From Mikania micrantha (taxonomy: Eukaryota; Streptophyta; Magnoliopsida; Asterales; Asteraceae), in assembly GCA_009363875.1 (NCBI GenBank), contig CM018698.1:56380567-56444566 (forward strand): 64,000 nt of DNA, given 5' to 3'. The notes below the pieces were generated by a model. The model saw only the letters and a program-made list of their open reading frames with translations. It did no database searches and was not told the origin of the DNA. Made by a program: the position numbers and the translations under genes. Shown piece after piece: positions 23,931-34,328 of the stretch (within the stretch, counting starts at the first letter, position 1; each line of letters begins with the position of its first letter).

Positions 23931-26481
23931 GTGGTGAAAAGCAATAACAACCGCCATAGGATTGAGACCATTGAAAATAAGCATGGCCAATGGGTTACAG
24001 GCCCCCTTGTGGGAGATGTCTTCCTTGACCATTTTCAGTGTTTTCTGGGTACTGCTACTAGAGTTGAGCATATCATCCATCCAGATTCCCTTTTCACGAA
24101 GAGAGTGAGTAATGCAAGTGCTTTGAATCTCATAAAGGATATCTCATATGAGGAAGTAAAAGCTGCCATGTTTGATATTGATGATGACAAATCTCTAGGG
24201 CCGGATGGGTATTCCTCCAAATTTTTTAAGGCTTCGTGGTCCATTGTGGGTAAGGAGGTTGCCCAGGCAGTTAAGGAGTTCTTTTGCAATGACAAGTTGT
24301 TGACGGAGATTAATGCTACTACCATTGCCCTTGTTCCTAAGTCGGAGAGTTCTAGAAAGGTCACTGATTACCGCCCCATTTCGTGCTGCAATGTTTTATA
24401 TAAATGCATTAGCAAGGTTATTGCTAATCGCATAAAGGAGGTCCTTGGGGAAATTATCAACGAAAATTCGTGCGCCTTTATCCCGGGTCGCCAGATCAGT
24501 GATAATATCCTGCTCACACAAGAGCTTTTAAGAAACTACCACAGGCAGCGTGGTCAAGCTAGGTGTGCCTTTAAAATCGATATTCAGAAAGCCTATGACA
24601 CTGTTGAGTGGTCTTTTCTTCATGATGCTCTGGTCCACCTTGGATTCCCAGATAGAGTTATTAAATGGATCATGACGTGCATCACGACCACTACGTTTTC
24701 CATTAGCATCAACTGAGAATAGAAAGGTTTCTTCAAAGGTAAACGTAGTCTTAGACAGGGTGACCCCCTCTCCCCCTACTTATTTATGGTTGTTATGAAA
24801 GTCTTGTCTCTTACGATAGACTGGGGTATTAACGAAACTAAAGGCTTCAAGTTTCACTGGAAATGTGAGGAGGTAGGCCTAACTCACTTGTGCTTTGCAG
24901 ATGATTTATTCTTGTTTTGCCATGCTGACACTACTTCGGTGGAGACTCTCATGACGGCTCTTGAGGAATTCCAGAGTACATCGGGCCTCACCCCAAGCAT
25001 TGCTAAAAGTACTGTGTACTATGGGAATGTCAGTCCTCAAATTCAAAGGGATATCAATGATTTGATTCAGCTCCGGGTTGGTCAACTTCCAGCGAAATAT
25101 CTAGGAGTCCACTTGATCCCCACTAGAATCTACTTGAGGGATTGCTCCCCACTTGTGTATAAAATCCTAAAGAAAATTCAGGATTGGAAGGCCAAATCCC
25201 TTTCTTTTGCTGGGAGACCACAGTTGATTAAGGCGGTCCTTAATTTTGTTCAGGTGTATTGGTCGTCAGTTTTTATCCTTCCTATAGGTGTTACGAAGGA
25301 GATAGAAAAACTGATCAGGGGTTTCCTTTGGTGTCAAGGGGATATGATGAGAGGTAAGGCCAAGGTCAAAATGGAAGGAGTGTTGTCTTCCAATGAAGCA
25401 GGGGGGCTTGGGCTTAAATCGTTGAGAATTTGGAATAACGCCCCTATGGCTAAACACACTGGAATATTATCACCCGTAAAAAGTCCTTCTGGGTGGACTA
25501 GATCTATAGGTATATCCTAAGGAGTAGGAGCTTCTGGGAGGTGAGCTCTAAAAAGGATATGAGTTGGAGTTGGAGGAATATGTTGCAGCAAAAGGATAGC
25601 CTTAGAAACCATATTATCACTATAGTTGGAAATGGTCAAACGAAATCGGCTTGGTTTGACAATTGGCATCCTATCGGTCCTTTGGATAGAATTTTGTCCC
25701 CTAGAAACATGAATGAGGGAGAACTTAGGCCAGATTCCCGTGTGTCGGATATAGTTGAGGGAAATAGATGGAAATGGCCTGATGATTGGGGTGAGAGATT
25801 CCCAACCCACATGCCCTGCCTAATCAGGATGGACATTCAGGATAAAATTGTGTGGCGGGGCAATGATGGTCTGGATGGCCCTTTTAGTGTTAGCACGGTA
25901 TGGATGACATGCAACCAACGGGTACAGAGGTGCCCTAGTACAAGCTTATTTGGTTTCTACAAAACATACCAAGGCATGCCTTTAACCTTTGGATTGTGGT
26001 GAAGAAGAAGCTGCGGACACATGACTTTATTATGGGATGGGATAATGCTAGGGAAGGCAAATGCCTGTTTTGTCTTAATGTTGAGGATAGCATTAACCAC
26101 CTTTTCTTTGAGTGTGAGTTCTCTGAAAATATCTGGAACACTGTTAGTGCTAAGACTAAATGGAGGTCGTTTAATGGCAATTGGAACCAGAGAATGGAGG
26201 AGTATTGTAACATAGCATCGAACAATTCTGTTTGGAGCGTGATCAACAGGTTGGTGCTTGCGGCTGCTGTATACTACATATGGCAGTAAAGAAAGCTTAG
26301 GGTGTTTGAAGGGAGGAAAAGATCGGTCAATGATATCTGCTCTCTGATCTTGGACATGGTTAGGCTCAGACTTTGCAATCTGAAATTTAAAATTTCTGGA
26401 GCCCTTCTTCAGGTGAGGAATGTCTGGAATATGGAAGGTTTGAACCATATGGATATAACCAACTTGAAACTCATTGCCTAA
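23931..26481 (+). pseudogene. LINE reverse transcriptase with zf-RVT region, broken
   Basis: L1-clade reverse transcriptase that would copy its RNA at a nicked chromosomal site. Visible blocks: SLGPDGYSSKFFKASW, LVPKSESSRKVTDYRPISCC, FKIDIQKAYDTVEW, RQGDPLSPYLF, LCFADDLFLFCH (FADD catalytic centre, about 24890), AKYLGVHL, then the C-terminal zinc-ribbon region WDNAREGKCLFC...HLFFEC. Stops TGA and TAG at about 24714-24722 follow ISIN; a frameshift near 25455-25520 moves the reading to the 25541-26002 frame; another lies near 25990; a stop TAA interrupts at 26287-26289, after which KLRVFEGRKRSVNDICSL continues to about 26481. It is inactive. Confidence 0.9.
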
Positions 26482-28087
26482 TGAATATCCTTGTTATGAT
26501 GGCCACCAGGTTAAGCATTGGGGTTTTTGGAACGAATGGTCTGCCTAGGTAGGGGAGAGGGTCACGTCTGGTATGAGAATGATTATCATATGAAAATCCT
26601 ATTTGCATTCTTACTTTCTTTGCTTTCTTTGTCACTTTCATTTATCTTAGTTATATGACTTTCTTGGGAGGGATGGATCTGGGTGGGAATGTTGGTCTTA
26701 TGGCTGCTTGTATTTGGGGTAAAGGGGGCTATAGGGCTGGGTGTAATCGCTATGGGTTTATCACTTTCCTTTCTTGTGCTATGGAGGCTGACATTGTTCA
26801 TATTCTGGGGGTGGGGATATGAGCAGCTGCTACATTGTTTTGACAGGTATTAAAGGAGGTTTGGGTCTCCTCCCCATGTTGTATATCAAGGGGAGAAAGA
26901 CTTTTAGACTACAACATAGTATTTGGAGGAGCCATCTTTCAACGTGGACTGGTTCAGACACAGAGGCTGCTGATAGAGTTACCAAGAATACTTCTGGGAT
27001 GTCTGCTAGGCACTGCAATATCCATGAAAAGGGCTGGTTGGCTTGGGTTTATGTCTGTAATGGGTTGGAAGTCACCACTCCTGGTGGCTACAAAGACTCG
27101 GCAAAACAGGGGAGAGGTTGGGTTTTGGGTTGGGCTATATGGGCTCTGAGATTTTGCTATCAACACAGTGTTGGGATTTTACTGAGGAATCATAACAACT
27201 CCATTCATACTAGGGATTCCTGGAGAGGGGGGAATAGAACTCTTCAACTGGGGCTGGGTTGGGATGGTGTTTGGAAGGTGACACGTAATATGGGAAGATG
27301 TCATATATGGCCCATAGTAGCTGCAAAATGGCTAACAATATCTTGGCTTTGGTGGCAGCTGGCTATGGCAGAGGGCTGGCTGGGGTGGCAGATGGTTTGG
27401 GTTAGGCAGCATAATATGGACAGTGGCTGCAAGGGGCATGGGAAGAATATCATGGGGGGCCACGGGTCATAGGAAGGATTGGATCCGAGGGGATAAGGGG
27501 CTGCATCAAAAGGAGCTGCTAGGTGACAAAGCTGTGGATCAGATTTGGCAGAATCAGTGGCACATCTCTAGCCCACATAAGGGGCAATCCGTTGGGGTAG
27601 GGCTGGGACTACTGGGAGAATTGTTGGGGCATGGAGCATGGGGATGTAATGGCTGTTAATATTAACACCAAGAGTTACGATTGGGTGTTACTATTACCTA
27701 CTACTATCCCGCATGGTTTTTCTCATGGGAGGCAGCATTTTTTGGTGGTTTTGATGTGTTGGGTTCCGCATTGTCACTCTCACTTATTGCTAAGAGTCTT
27801 GGGAACACTCGACATCATTATATCCATAGTCTTAATGTTTTTGTGTATTGTATGTATTATTGTATGTACTGTTGTAGCTTTGGTATTGTTAACTATGTTT
27901 GCTACAGTAGATATACCCCTTTTTTGTATAGGTGGGGTGACGGGAAGAAGTATATCCCGTTATTTTTTGGATTCCTAAACTATTTAGGAATGGTCGTTTG
28001 TATATAGAGGGAATGCCCTCTTTGGTCTTGTAATCTTATTTTGGTGTTATATACTTTTCCGGGCTAAAGCCCCTTACCCAAAAAAAA
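26482..28087 (+). other. LINE 3' untranslated region
   Basis: G/T-rich sequence between the end of LINE coding and the A-tail. Its longest open frame (26819-27472, about 217 codons) is tryptophan- and glycine-rich, resembles nothing I know, and follows from base composition. The block GGGAATGCCCTCTTTGGTCT near 28010 leads to the terminal GGGCTAAAGCCCC and A-run. Confidence 0.5.
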
Positions 28088-28099
28088 TCTTACACTTTC

Positions 28100-29295
28100 T
28101 TTAAATACTTTTTATAGGTTATAAGGAAGCCAAATTTCCTAGAAAAAGAAGCGTGAGGAAAAAGAACAGGGAATAAGGGAGAAAAGGAGGATTGTAGGGG
28201 ACGTGTAAGCATGAAGGCGGATACTCAGGTCAATCTTGGTAGTGAATATGTCAGTAGTTGGAGAGGAGAGTCTTTCTATAGATAGAAGCAAACGGGTACA
28301 AGATCAAAAAGAATGCATTAGCAGTAGTATCGTAAAAAAGAGAAAAGTGTTTTTGGAGGTTTCATGGAAAAGGGGTGCCTCAGATCGGATCGGGAGTAAC
28401 CACTAGCGATAGGGCTAAAATCGGGTGAAGGACATAAGTCTAAATATTCAATGAAGAGCATGAAGCAGCTCATTCCGTTTCTATTACTAATCACTCTGAT
28501 TATGTTCCTATATGTGATTTCTCTTTCAATAGGAGGATTCTCCTTTTTCATTTTGGTTCTCTCAAAGGTAGCAGGGGTGAAGGCCCTCTCTTTCCTTTTG
28601 GCCAAAATGGCCTGCTCCTCCACTCTGGCCTTCATGATTGGCTGTGCTTTTCGAGCGCTCGTCACTGCGGAAGCAAGCCCCTCTCTGGCACATTGGATGC
28701 TTCCCAGACCTTCTCACCAGCCTCACGTGGCAGAAGAGGATGACCCGTTGTTGTCCCTTAAACAGTATGAAAAGGTGGTTGGTAGAACTAAGAGAAAGAA
28801 TCTTCTTTGGCTCGGTAATGAAATCAATAGCTTGCTCGAATAGGGATAACAATAAGAAGCCAATAGCCCTACAAGGTTTCCTGCAGACTTGCTTGACCTA
28901 TGGAAATGCCAGTATAGACTTTTAGCACATGTTCGGCTAGCTAAAGATTAATTTCAAACCCCTTCCAACTCTAGTTGATTAAGCGGAGATCTTCTATAAC
29001 GAGATTAATTAGAAGACTTGGAATCCTCGCATGTGTGTCACAAGTGATATGTCTTTTAAAAGTGTTGAAAACTGTTACAGAATTTGTTGTTTCCAAATAG
29101 AATACGCTTTGTGTCCTAACCGGGGGGTGCTTTATCTAAACTAGGCAGGATAACTTGGCTAACTTTCCTATTCTGATAGCATTTCTGAACGGCTGGTACC
29201 CTCAAGTAAGGAATGAATCTATTAAGTGGGAAAGAGCCCTCGTAAGGCTCTATCAGTCTATGTCTTGGACTCATCCAACTCTTATGAAGATTTTG
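28100..29295. other. Stretch of unlike composition, possible organellar (mitochondrial) insertion
   Basis: Less AT-rich than both flanks and stylistically like plant mitochondrial intergenic DNA, for example GAGAGTCTTTCTATAGATAG, CCTCGTAAGGCTCTATCAG. The plus-strand ORF 28451-28843 (130 codons) begins MKSMKQLIPFLLLITLIMFL with a hydrophobic N-terminus. I do not recognise it. No conserved organellar gene is seen, so the origin is a guess. Confidence 0.35.
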
Positions 29296-30460
29296 GTTAT
29301 AATTGTAATTTACTATATATGATTGTTATTGTTTCCTATTTTGATGGTTTGATAGGTTTACTGAAATACTACGACCATTGAGCAAAATTGCGTTAATCAA
29401 ACGCTATATTTTAAAATAAAAGTTGGTTAAATTTGATATATACTTGAACAATATAGTTAACAATTTATGACACATCTTTAAAAAAACTCGATAAAGGAGA
29501 TAATAATCACTTCATCTCCACAATAACTAGTAATTGTCCATCACAACTAAAATGTTTTCTTCTTCTTCTTCTCTTTTTTTTTTTAATTTTTTTGAACGGA
29601 ACTAAAATGGTATTATCTCACATATTGATCCTCACAAGGAACATTTAATGTTTTTAATTTCTTTATTCGTACGTCCAACTCCACTTGGGCTTGGACTATT
29701 AGCCCAATGGGCCATGTCAAATTTTGTTTCTTTACTATGGAAAAAATTACATAGTTAAGTGTCGAATGTCGGAAAAATTACATAGAATTTCAATTTAGCT
29801 TAAATATACTATCATGACTACATGTTTTATTGTAATCACCCTAGTATTAACCTTGAATTTCAATCAGCAAATAAATTTAACAGAAAGTTAAATTACATAG
29901 TCAAAGTCAATAAAAGTCAAACCTTCGATTTTAACCGATGACACACTTGATACTATCGACATTATAGTTGTGACTGATGACGTTATCCCAATAGTTGTTG
30001 TTCAGTTTCAACTTATTCGTGCAAGTTGATCTGGCATGAATGTTAAGTTCCCGTTACAAGATAATGAATATCTGTAAAATGTAACGATTTAAATAAATAA
30101 ATTAAACATTAAGTATTAAAATATATAAATATACTTAAATAGTATAATAGAATTGAATTATCTTGATCTAATTAATTAAAAATTCTGAAAAATTTACACC
30201 GGGTTAATTATCGAACATGTGAGTTAAATATATAACCAATTTAACTAAATTCCATAGACTCGATTATTGTTAGGTGTTAACAAACTCAAAGAAATGATTT
30301 AACTGTTTATCCCGATCTTTATTGTAAAAATATCATTTAATACTCCTAACCGTAATAAAATGGAGTAGGAAACGATTTCAGAAACTGAACCGTATCTGAG
30401 CCATAGTGTTAACCTATTAAATTTGCTTAAATAGTTAAATCATTCTAAAAAAAAAAAGAT
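29296..30460. other. AT-rich region, perhaps the left part of an LTR interrupted by the nested elements
   Basis: No ORF. From about 30070 the sequence (TGTAACGATTTAAATAAATA, GAACATGTGAGTTAAATATA) reads like the start of a gypsy-type LTR whose continuation would be at 43609-45875, after the nested insertion. The pair cannot be proved by eye. Confidence 0.35.
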
Positions 30461-30465
30461 AGTTA

Positions 30466-30642
30466 TGTTGGTTTAGGCCCCTTCTCAATCACACACACTT
30501 ACACACTCACAATCAAATCTCTCGTATGTGCTACAATGATAAAACGAAAATATACTTCTGTGTATTGAAAGAAACGTAATAATGAGGTACTATTGAAACA
30601 AGGAAAACCACACGAACCCGTGAACAACCGATTAATCCAACA
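30466..30642 (-). repeat. Left (3') LTR of the TRIM-like element, internally deleted
   Basis: 177 bp. It matches the right LTR from TGTTGG to GAAAACCACAC, then jumps to GAACCCGTGAACAACC; 243 bp present in the right copy (from CTTTAAATACAAGG to CCGTAAAC) are missing, with at most 2 bp of microhomology. The shared part looks identical. Confidence 0.85.
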
Positions 30643-31224
30643 ATCACCCCCTTAATCGGTTTGTCACACCGTTCACTCACGACACCAAACCATCGTCTTT
30701 TGAACCATCCCGACCTATTCCGGACACCAAGACCTCAACCGGTCACGTCCAAAGTCTCCCCGGTTAAACCCGAAACAATCCACCAAACTTGCAACATGTA
30801 ACATGGTATCACGTTGGAACCGTTCATTAACATCTTGATTCTTAACGGATCAACGACCTCTTCCCCGGTCACATCCCAAGCCACACGATTTGAACTCAAT
30901 CAACCATAATGTTGTCAAAAATTTCCTTTCGAAAGCCCGCACCTTTTCCGATCACGCTTGTTCCAAGAGGCTTCACCATCGACAAAGAAAACAAAGCCAC
31001 CCGCTTTTAACGTTTCCATTCAAATCGCTAAGCGAATCAAACCCAAAGCCTTCTGCTTTGACGGGTTATTTCTGCCCGCTTTTCACGCGTACGCCGATCT
31101 CCTCTTTTCACGAAACCAAGCCGATCAACAGCTGCAAAACCAATCTGTTGTTGCACTTCTCCTTCAATGAAAAAACCCAGTCTGGTGTTGATCCAAATGC
31201 ACACCATTATTAAGTAATTTCCTA

Positions 31225-31520
31225 TGTAAAGACTAATAAAGGCCCAACTTGTATTCCTAAGTGTATACGGTTGTAGCCTCGGCTATATAACCTCCCAATG
31301 TATTGTTGCTTGAAGTGTGCTTGCTTGTATACTTCCACTTTGAGAGAAATATATCCTTGAGCTTGAATTATTCTTGTGTTCTTAATATTGTTCAAAGATT
31401 ATTATTGTGTCACTTTGAGTGAAAATTGTGAGATCATTCTAACAGAACATTCCGCATCTGTTAGAATTAAGTAAGAAATACTTGTGAAGTGTTGTTTATA
31501 GATAACAACCCGATCCTACA
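31225..31520 (+). repeat. 5' LTR of the copia element, U3 mostly deleted
   Basis: 296 bp. The first 19 bp (TGTAAAGACTAATAAAGGC) and the last about 277 bp equal the 3' LTR; 536 bp of U3 between them are missing. The TATA box (31284-31290, GGCTATATAACC) is kept, but the upstream palindrome array of the 3' LTR is lost. Confidence 0.92.
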
Positions 31521-31522
31521 AG

Positions 31523-31535
31523 TGGTATCAGAGCC
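31523..31535 (+). promoter_or_regulatory. Primer-binding site (initiator tRNA-Met)
   Basis: TGGTATCAGAGCC begins 3 bases after the 5' LTR (CCTACA/AG), complementary to the 3' end of plant initiator tRNA-Met. Confidence 0.92.
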
Positions 31536-31637
31536 ATTGGCTCTTGAACTTGACTGACTAATCATCATCAAGTTACCAGTTCTATTTCTTATAAACCCTC
31601 ATAGTATTAACACTCATATTTTCTGTGTCTGTCCAAG

Positions 31638-34313
31638 ATGGCTGCTCTAAACAAACATGATACAGAAAATGGCACTCTCAACAAGCCACCAATGTTCACA
31701 CCAGAAGACTTCGATACCTGGAAAGTCAGAATGGAAGGGTTCATCAGGAACCAAGACTTCAAACTTTGGAAGTCTGTTCTTGAAGGTCCCTACATTCCTA
31801 CAGTTGCTGCTGCCGGTGCTGGAGTTGCTGCAGTACCAAAAGATCCATCTATGTACTCAGACGAAGATTACAAGAAGATGGAAGTTGATTCTAAAGCTCT
31901 TTGGCTAATTCAGATGTCAATACCGAACTCCATTATACATGCATTCAAGAAATGCAAGTCTGCTCAAGAACTGTGGAATTCCTTGAAGCAGATGTATGAA
32001 GGGTCAGAAGATGTCAAAGAAAACAAGAAGGATATGCTGAAACAGAAGTTTGAAAACTTTTGTCAACAAAACAATGAGAATATGTCTTCTCAGTACCTAA
32101 GGTATGTCCAACTTGTGGATGAATTAACTACTGCAGGTGTAACTCTTGATAATCAAGATGTGCTCAGAAAATTTCTGAGGTCTCTTCCAAAGGCATGGAA
32201 TATCTACTCTGTAACAATCAGAAGAACAGAAAACCTGAAAACTCTAACTTTAGGAGAATTGTTTGGTATTCTCAGTGCCTATCAGATGGAATTAGATGCC
32301 CAAGAATCTAAAGTTTCTCACTCACCATCTGGTTCAGCAGCTCTTTATGCACCCATCAATAATCCTCCATACCAAAGCTATCAACCCCTCTACCATTCTA
32401 CCTCCACACCCACTGTCACATTTCCTGAAACTCCAAATTCATCAAACCTTGTATCTAACTCAACCCCACTACTAACCTCTGGGCAAGGAGCTTTTATGGC
32501 TGAGGAGACAAATTACTTTCATCTGTGTCAAGAAGACTTGGATGGTATTCCTGCAGATGATCTTGAGGAGATGGATATAAACTATCAAATGGCTATGATT
32601 TCATACAGGGCAAAGAAGTTTTACCAAAGAACCGGCAGACAGTTCAAAAAGCACAATATGAAGACTGGGTTTGGACTTGACAAATCTAAACTCAAATGCT
32701 TTAACTGTCAACAGTTAGGCCACTTTGCCAGAGAATGCAAGTCCACAGGAACTCAGCAGACAACTTCTGGGCAACCACAACAAAGACCATCAAGCTCATC
32801 TAACAATGCAAACATTGCTGAACAAGATTTTGCAGACTGGAGCTTTCAAGCTGAGGACCCCTCCATCTCCAACAGTGCTTTGATGGCAAATGACTCATCT
32901 TCCTCAAGCAAGGTAACTGATAGCATGTGCTCACTTGAATGCTTAGAAACATTAACTATTTATAAGAAAATAAATTCTCAACTCTGTAATGAACTTGAGT
33001 CTCTACAAGTAGTCAAGGCAAATTTCTTTGAGGTTGAAAGAAATTACAAAGAAAAGATTGAAGAAATGGAAAAGACCATTTCAAGTTTAAAACATGAAGA
33101 TACTAACAAACAGTGTCAGATTAAAAATCTTTTAGAAAGACTAACCACTGCCAAGACTGAACTTGTATTGGCTGAGTCTTACAGAGACAAATTTCTAAGC
33201 CAAGGTGAAAAATATGAAAAACTTTTTAGAATGAGCAGCACAACAGAACTTGTGAATAAAAGGGGAGCTGGTTTGGGATACAACAATGTGGAACCTCCAT
33301 CTGCTTATACTTCTATAACAGATGTTAGGTGTAAATCATTGGTTGACCTTGTGTATAATGAGGAGTTGGATATACACAAGGTAGTTCAAAAGGATAATCT
33401 CTCTGATCCAAGTACCTCAACATGCTCAGATGAGGATGATGTTCCCATTAAATCAGTAAAAGGAAAACAAGCTTTGAAATTTAAGAATCAAAATAAGAAA
33501 ACTAAGAAACATTCAACAGTTTTTATCAAAGCTAAAACCACAGAAAATATCTCCTCAGATGAGTATGTGACTTGCCCATCTGACAAGTCAAAACGAGGTA
33601 GATCAATGGAGAGAAAAGTCAATTCTCCAGGAAAACAGGCAAAGTCTAAGACTAACAAGTATGCTGGAACATCCAAACCATCATTGTCTGAGGATCAAAG
33701 ATCAGACTTCGTTAAAAGGGATAAGCAGCAACACTCTCCCAACATTCAAACTCTATGTCTGATGTGCGGTGAAAAGAATCATTTTGCTGCTGACTGCTTC
33801 TATAATCCAAGAAGCAGAATTTCCTCAATCAAGGGAAGAGGAAGAAAGAACAGTTGGAGTCAGTCATCTACTTCTTCGGAAGAACAGAGAAGAAATTTGG
33901 TCAAGAGAGCATCGGAAGCAAGTACCTCCAGTAATAGGAAGAAACAAAATAAAAATGCTTCTGAAAAGAAAGCATCGGAAGCAAAGAAAAAGGAAGCTTC
34001 CGAAAGAAAAGGAACCTCGGAAGCTCATCAAAGGAATGCTTTCAACAAACAAAAGAGGTCATCTGTCTTCGGAAGAAGATCATCGGAAGGAAAAAGAAAA
34101 ACAGCTTCCGATGACCATCAAAAGAAACCAAGTCTTCCGACAACTCAAAAAGCACAAGTATGGAAGAAGAAGGAATCATCTGATAAGCCATCACCCACAT
34201 CAGAAGCATCCACATCATCTGTCCCACCTAGAATGATGTCAAAGAAATTTACTTACAATGATGCAAATGGTAAACCCAAGACCACATGGGCTTGGGTTCC
34301 CATCAGAAACTAA
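31638..34313 (+). CDS. gag: Copia Gag polyprotein with two zinc knuckles
   Basis: 891 residues, starting at the first ATG after the leader (CAAGATGGCTG) and ending TAA 34311-34313. The N-terminal third is a copia-type gag domain (FDTWKVRMEGFIRNQDF, then KCKSAQELWNSLKQMYEG; residues about 20-220) that would assemble the particle. A CCHC knuckle CFNCQQLGHFAREC is at about 353; a coiled-coil-like stretch rich in E/K/L (residues about 440-530); a second CCHC-like CLMCGEKNHFAADC at about 706; then a very basic Ser/Lys/Glu-rich tail with repeated SEA codons, whose DNA contains many TCGGAAG motifs. It is long for copia gag, fitting the Sirevirus type. It shares frame with pol, separated by the single stop. 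Confidence 0.92.
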   Translation: MAALNKHDTENGTLNKPPMFTPEDFDTWKVRMEGFIRNQDFKLWKSVLEGPYIPTVAAAGAGVAAVPKDPSMYSDEDYKKMEVDSKALWLIQMSIPNSIIHAFKKCKSAQELWNSLKQMYEGSEDVKENKKDMLKQKFENFCQQNNENMSSQYLRYVQLVDELTTAGVTLDNQDVLRKFLRSLPKAWNIYSVTIRRTENLKTLTLGELFGILSAYQMELDAQESKVSHSPSGSAALYAPINNPPYQSYQPLYHSTSTPTVTFPETPNSSNLVSNSTPLLTSGQGAFMAEETNYFHLCQEDLDGIPADDLEEMDINYQMAMISYRAKKFYQRTGRQFKKHNMKTGFGLDKSKLKCFNCQQLGHFARECKSTGTQQTTSGQPQQRPSSSSNNANIAEQDFADWSFQAEDPSISNSALMANDSSSSSKVTDSMCSLECLETLTIYKKINSQLCNELESLQVVKANFFEVERNYKEKIEEMEKTISSLKHEDTNKQCQIKNLLERLTTAKTELVLAESYRDKFLSQGEKYEKLFRMSSTTELVNKRGAGLGYNNVEPPSAYTSITDVRCKSLVDLVYNEELDIHKVVQKDNLSDPSTSTCSDEDDVPIKSVKGKQALKFKNQNKKTKKHSTVFIKAKTTENISSDEYVTCPSDKSKRGRSMERKVNSPGKQAKSKTNKYAGTSKPSLSEDQRSDFVKRDKQQHSPNIQTLCLMCGEKNHFAADCFYNPRSRISSIKGRGRKNSWSQSSTSSEEQRRNLVKRASEASTSSNRKKQNKNASEKKASEAKKKEASERKGTSEAHQRNAFNKQKRSSVFGRRSSEGKRKTASDDHQKKPSLPTTQKAQVWKKKESSDKPSPTSEASTSSVPPRMMSKKFTYNDANGKPKTTWAWVPIRN

Positions 34314-34328
34314 CTCACTTCTGGTCAT

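Larger units (their letters stand above)
23916..28087 (+). mobile_element. 5'-truncated L1-type LINE with a long 3' UTR
   Basis: Coding similarity starts abruptly at NFHKVVK (about 23917), inside the linker before RT; the endonuclease and first ORF are absent, as usual for target-primed insertion. Coding sequence ends near 26481. About 1.6 kb of G/T-rich non-coding sequence follows and ends in CCGGGCTAAAGCCCCTTACC then A8, a LINE-like tail. I could not establish target-site duplications. Confidence 0.75.

Noticed and set aside
26819..27472. 217-codon Trp/Gly-rich ORF
   Set aside because: Lies in the LINE 3' UTR, composition explains it, and no family resemblance is seen.
30890..31213. 107-codon ORF left of the copia element
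   Set aside because: Lies in the TRIM-like interior on the strand opposite to that element, and resembles nothing known.
31523..31535. tRNA-like sequence
   Set aside because: Only the tRNA-complementary primer-binding site; no cloverleaf. No tRNA or rRNA gene was found in the window.
33769..34236. 155-codon Lys/Arg-rich ORF inside gag
   Set aside because: Alternate frame of the basic gag tail.
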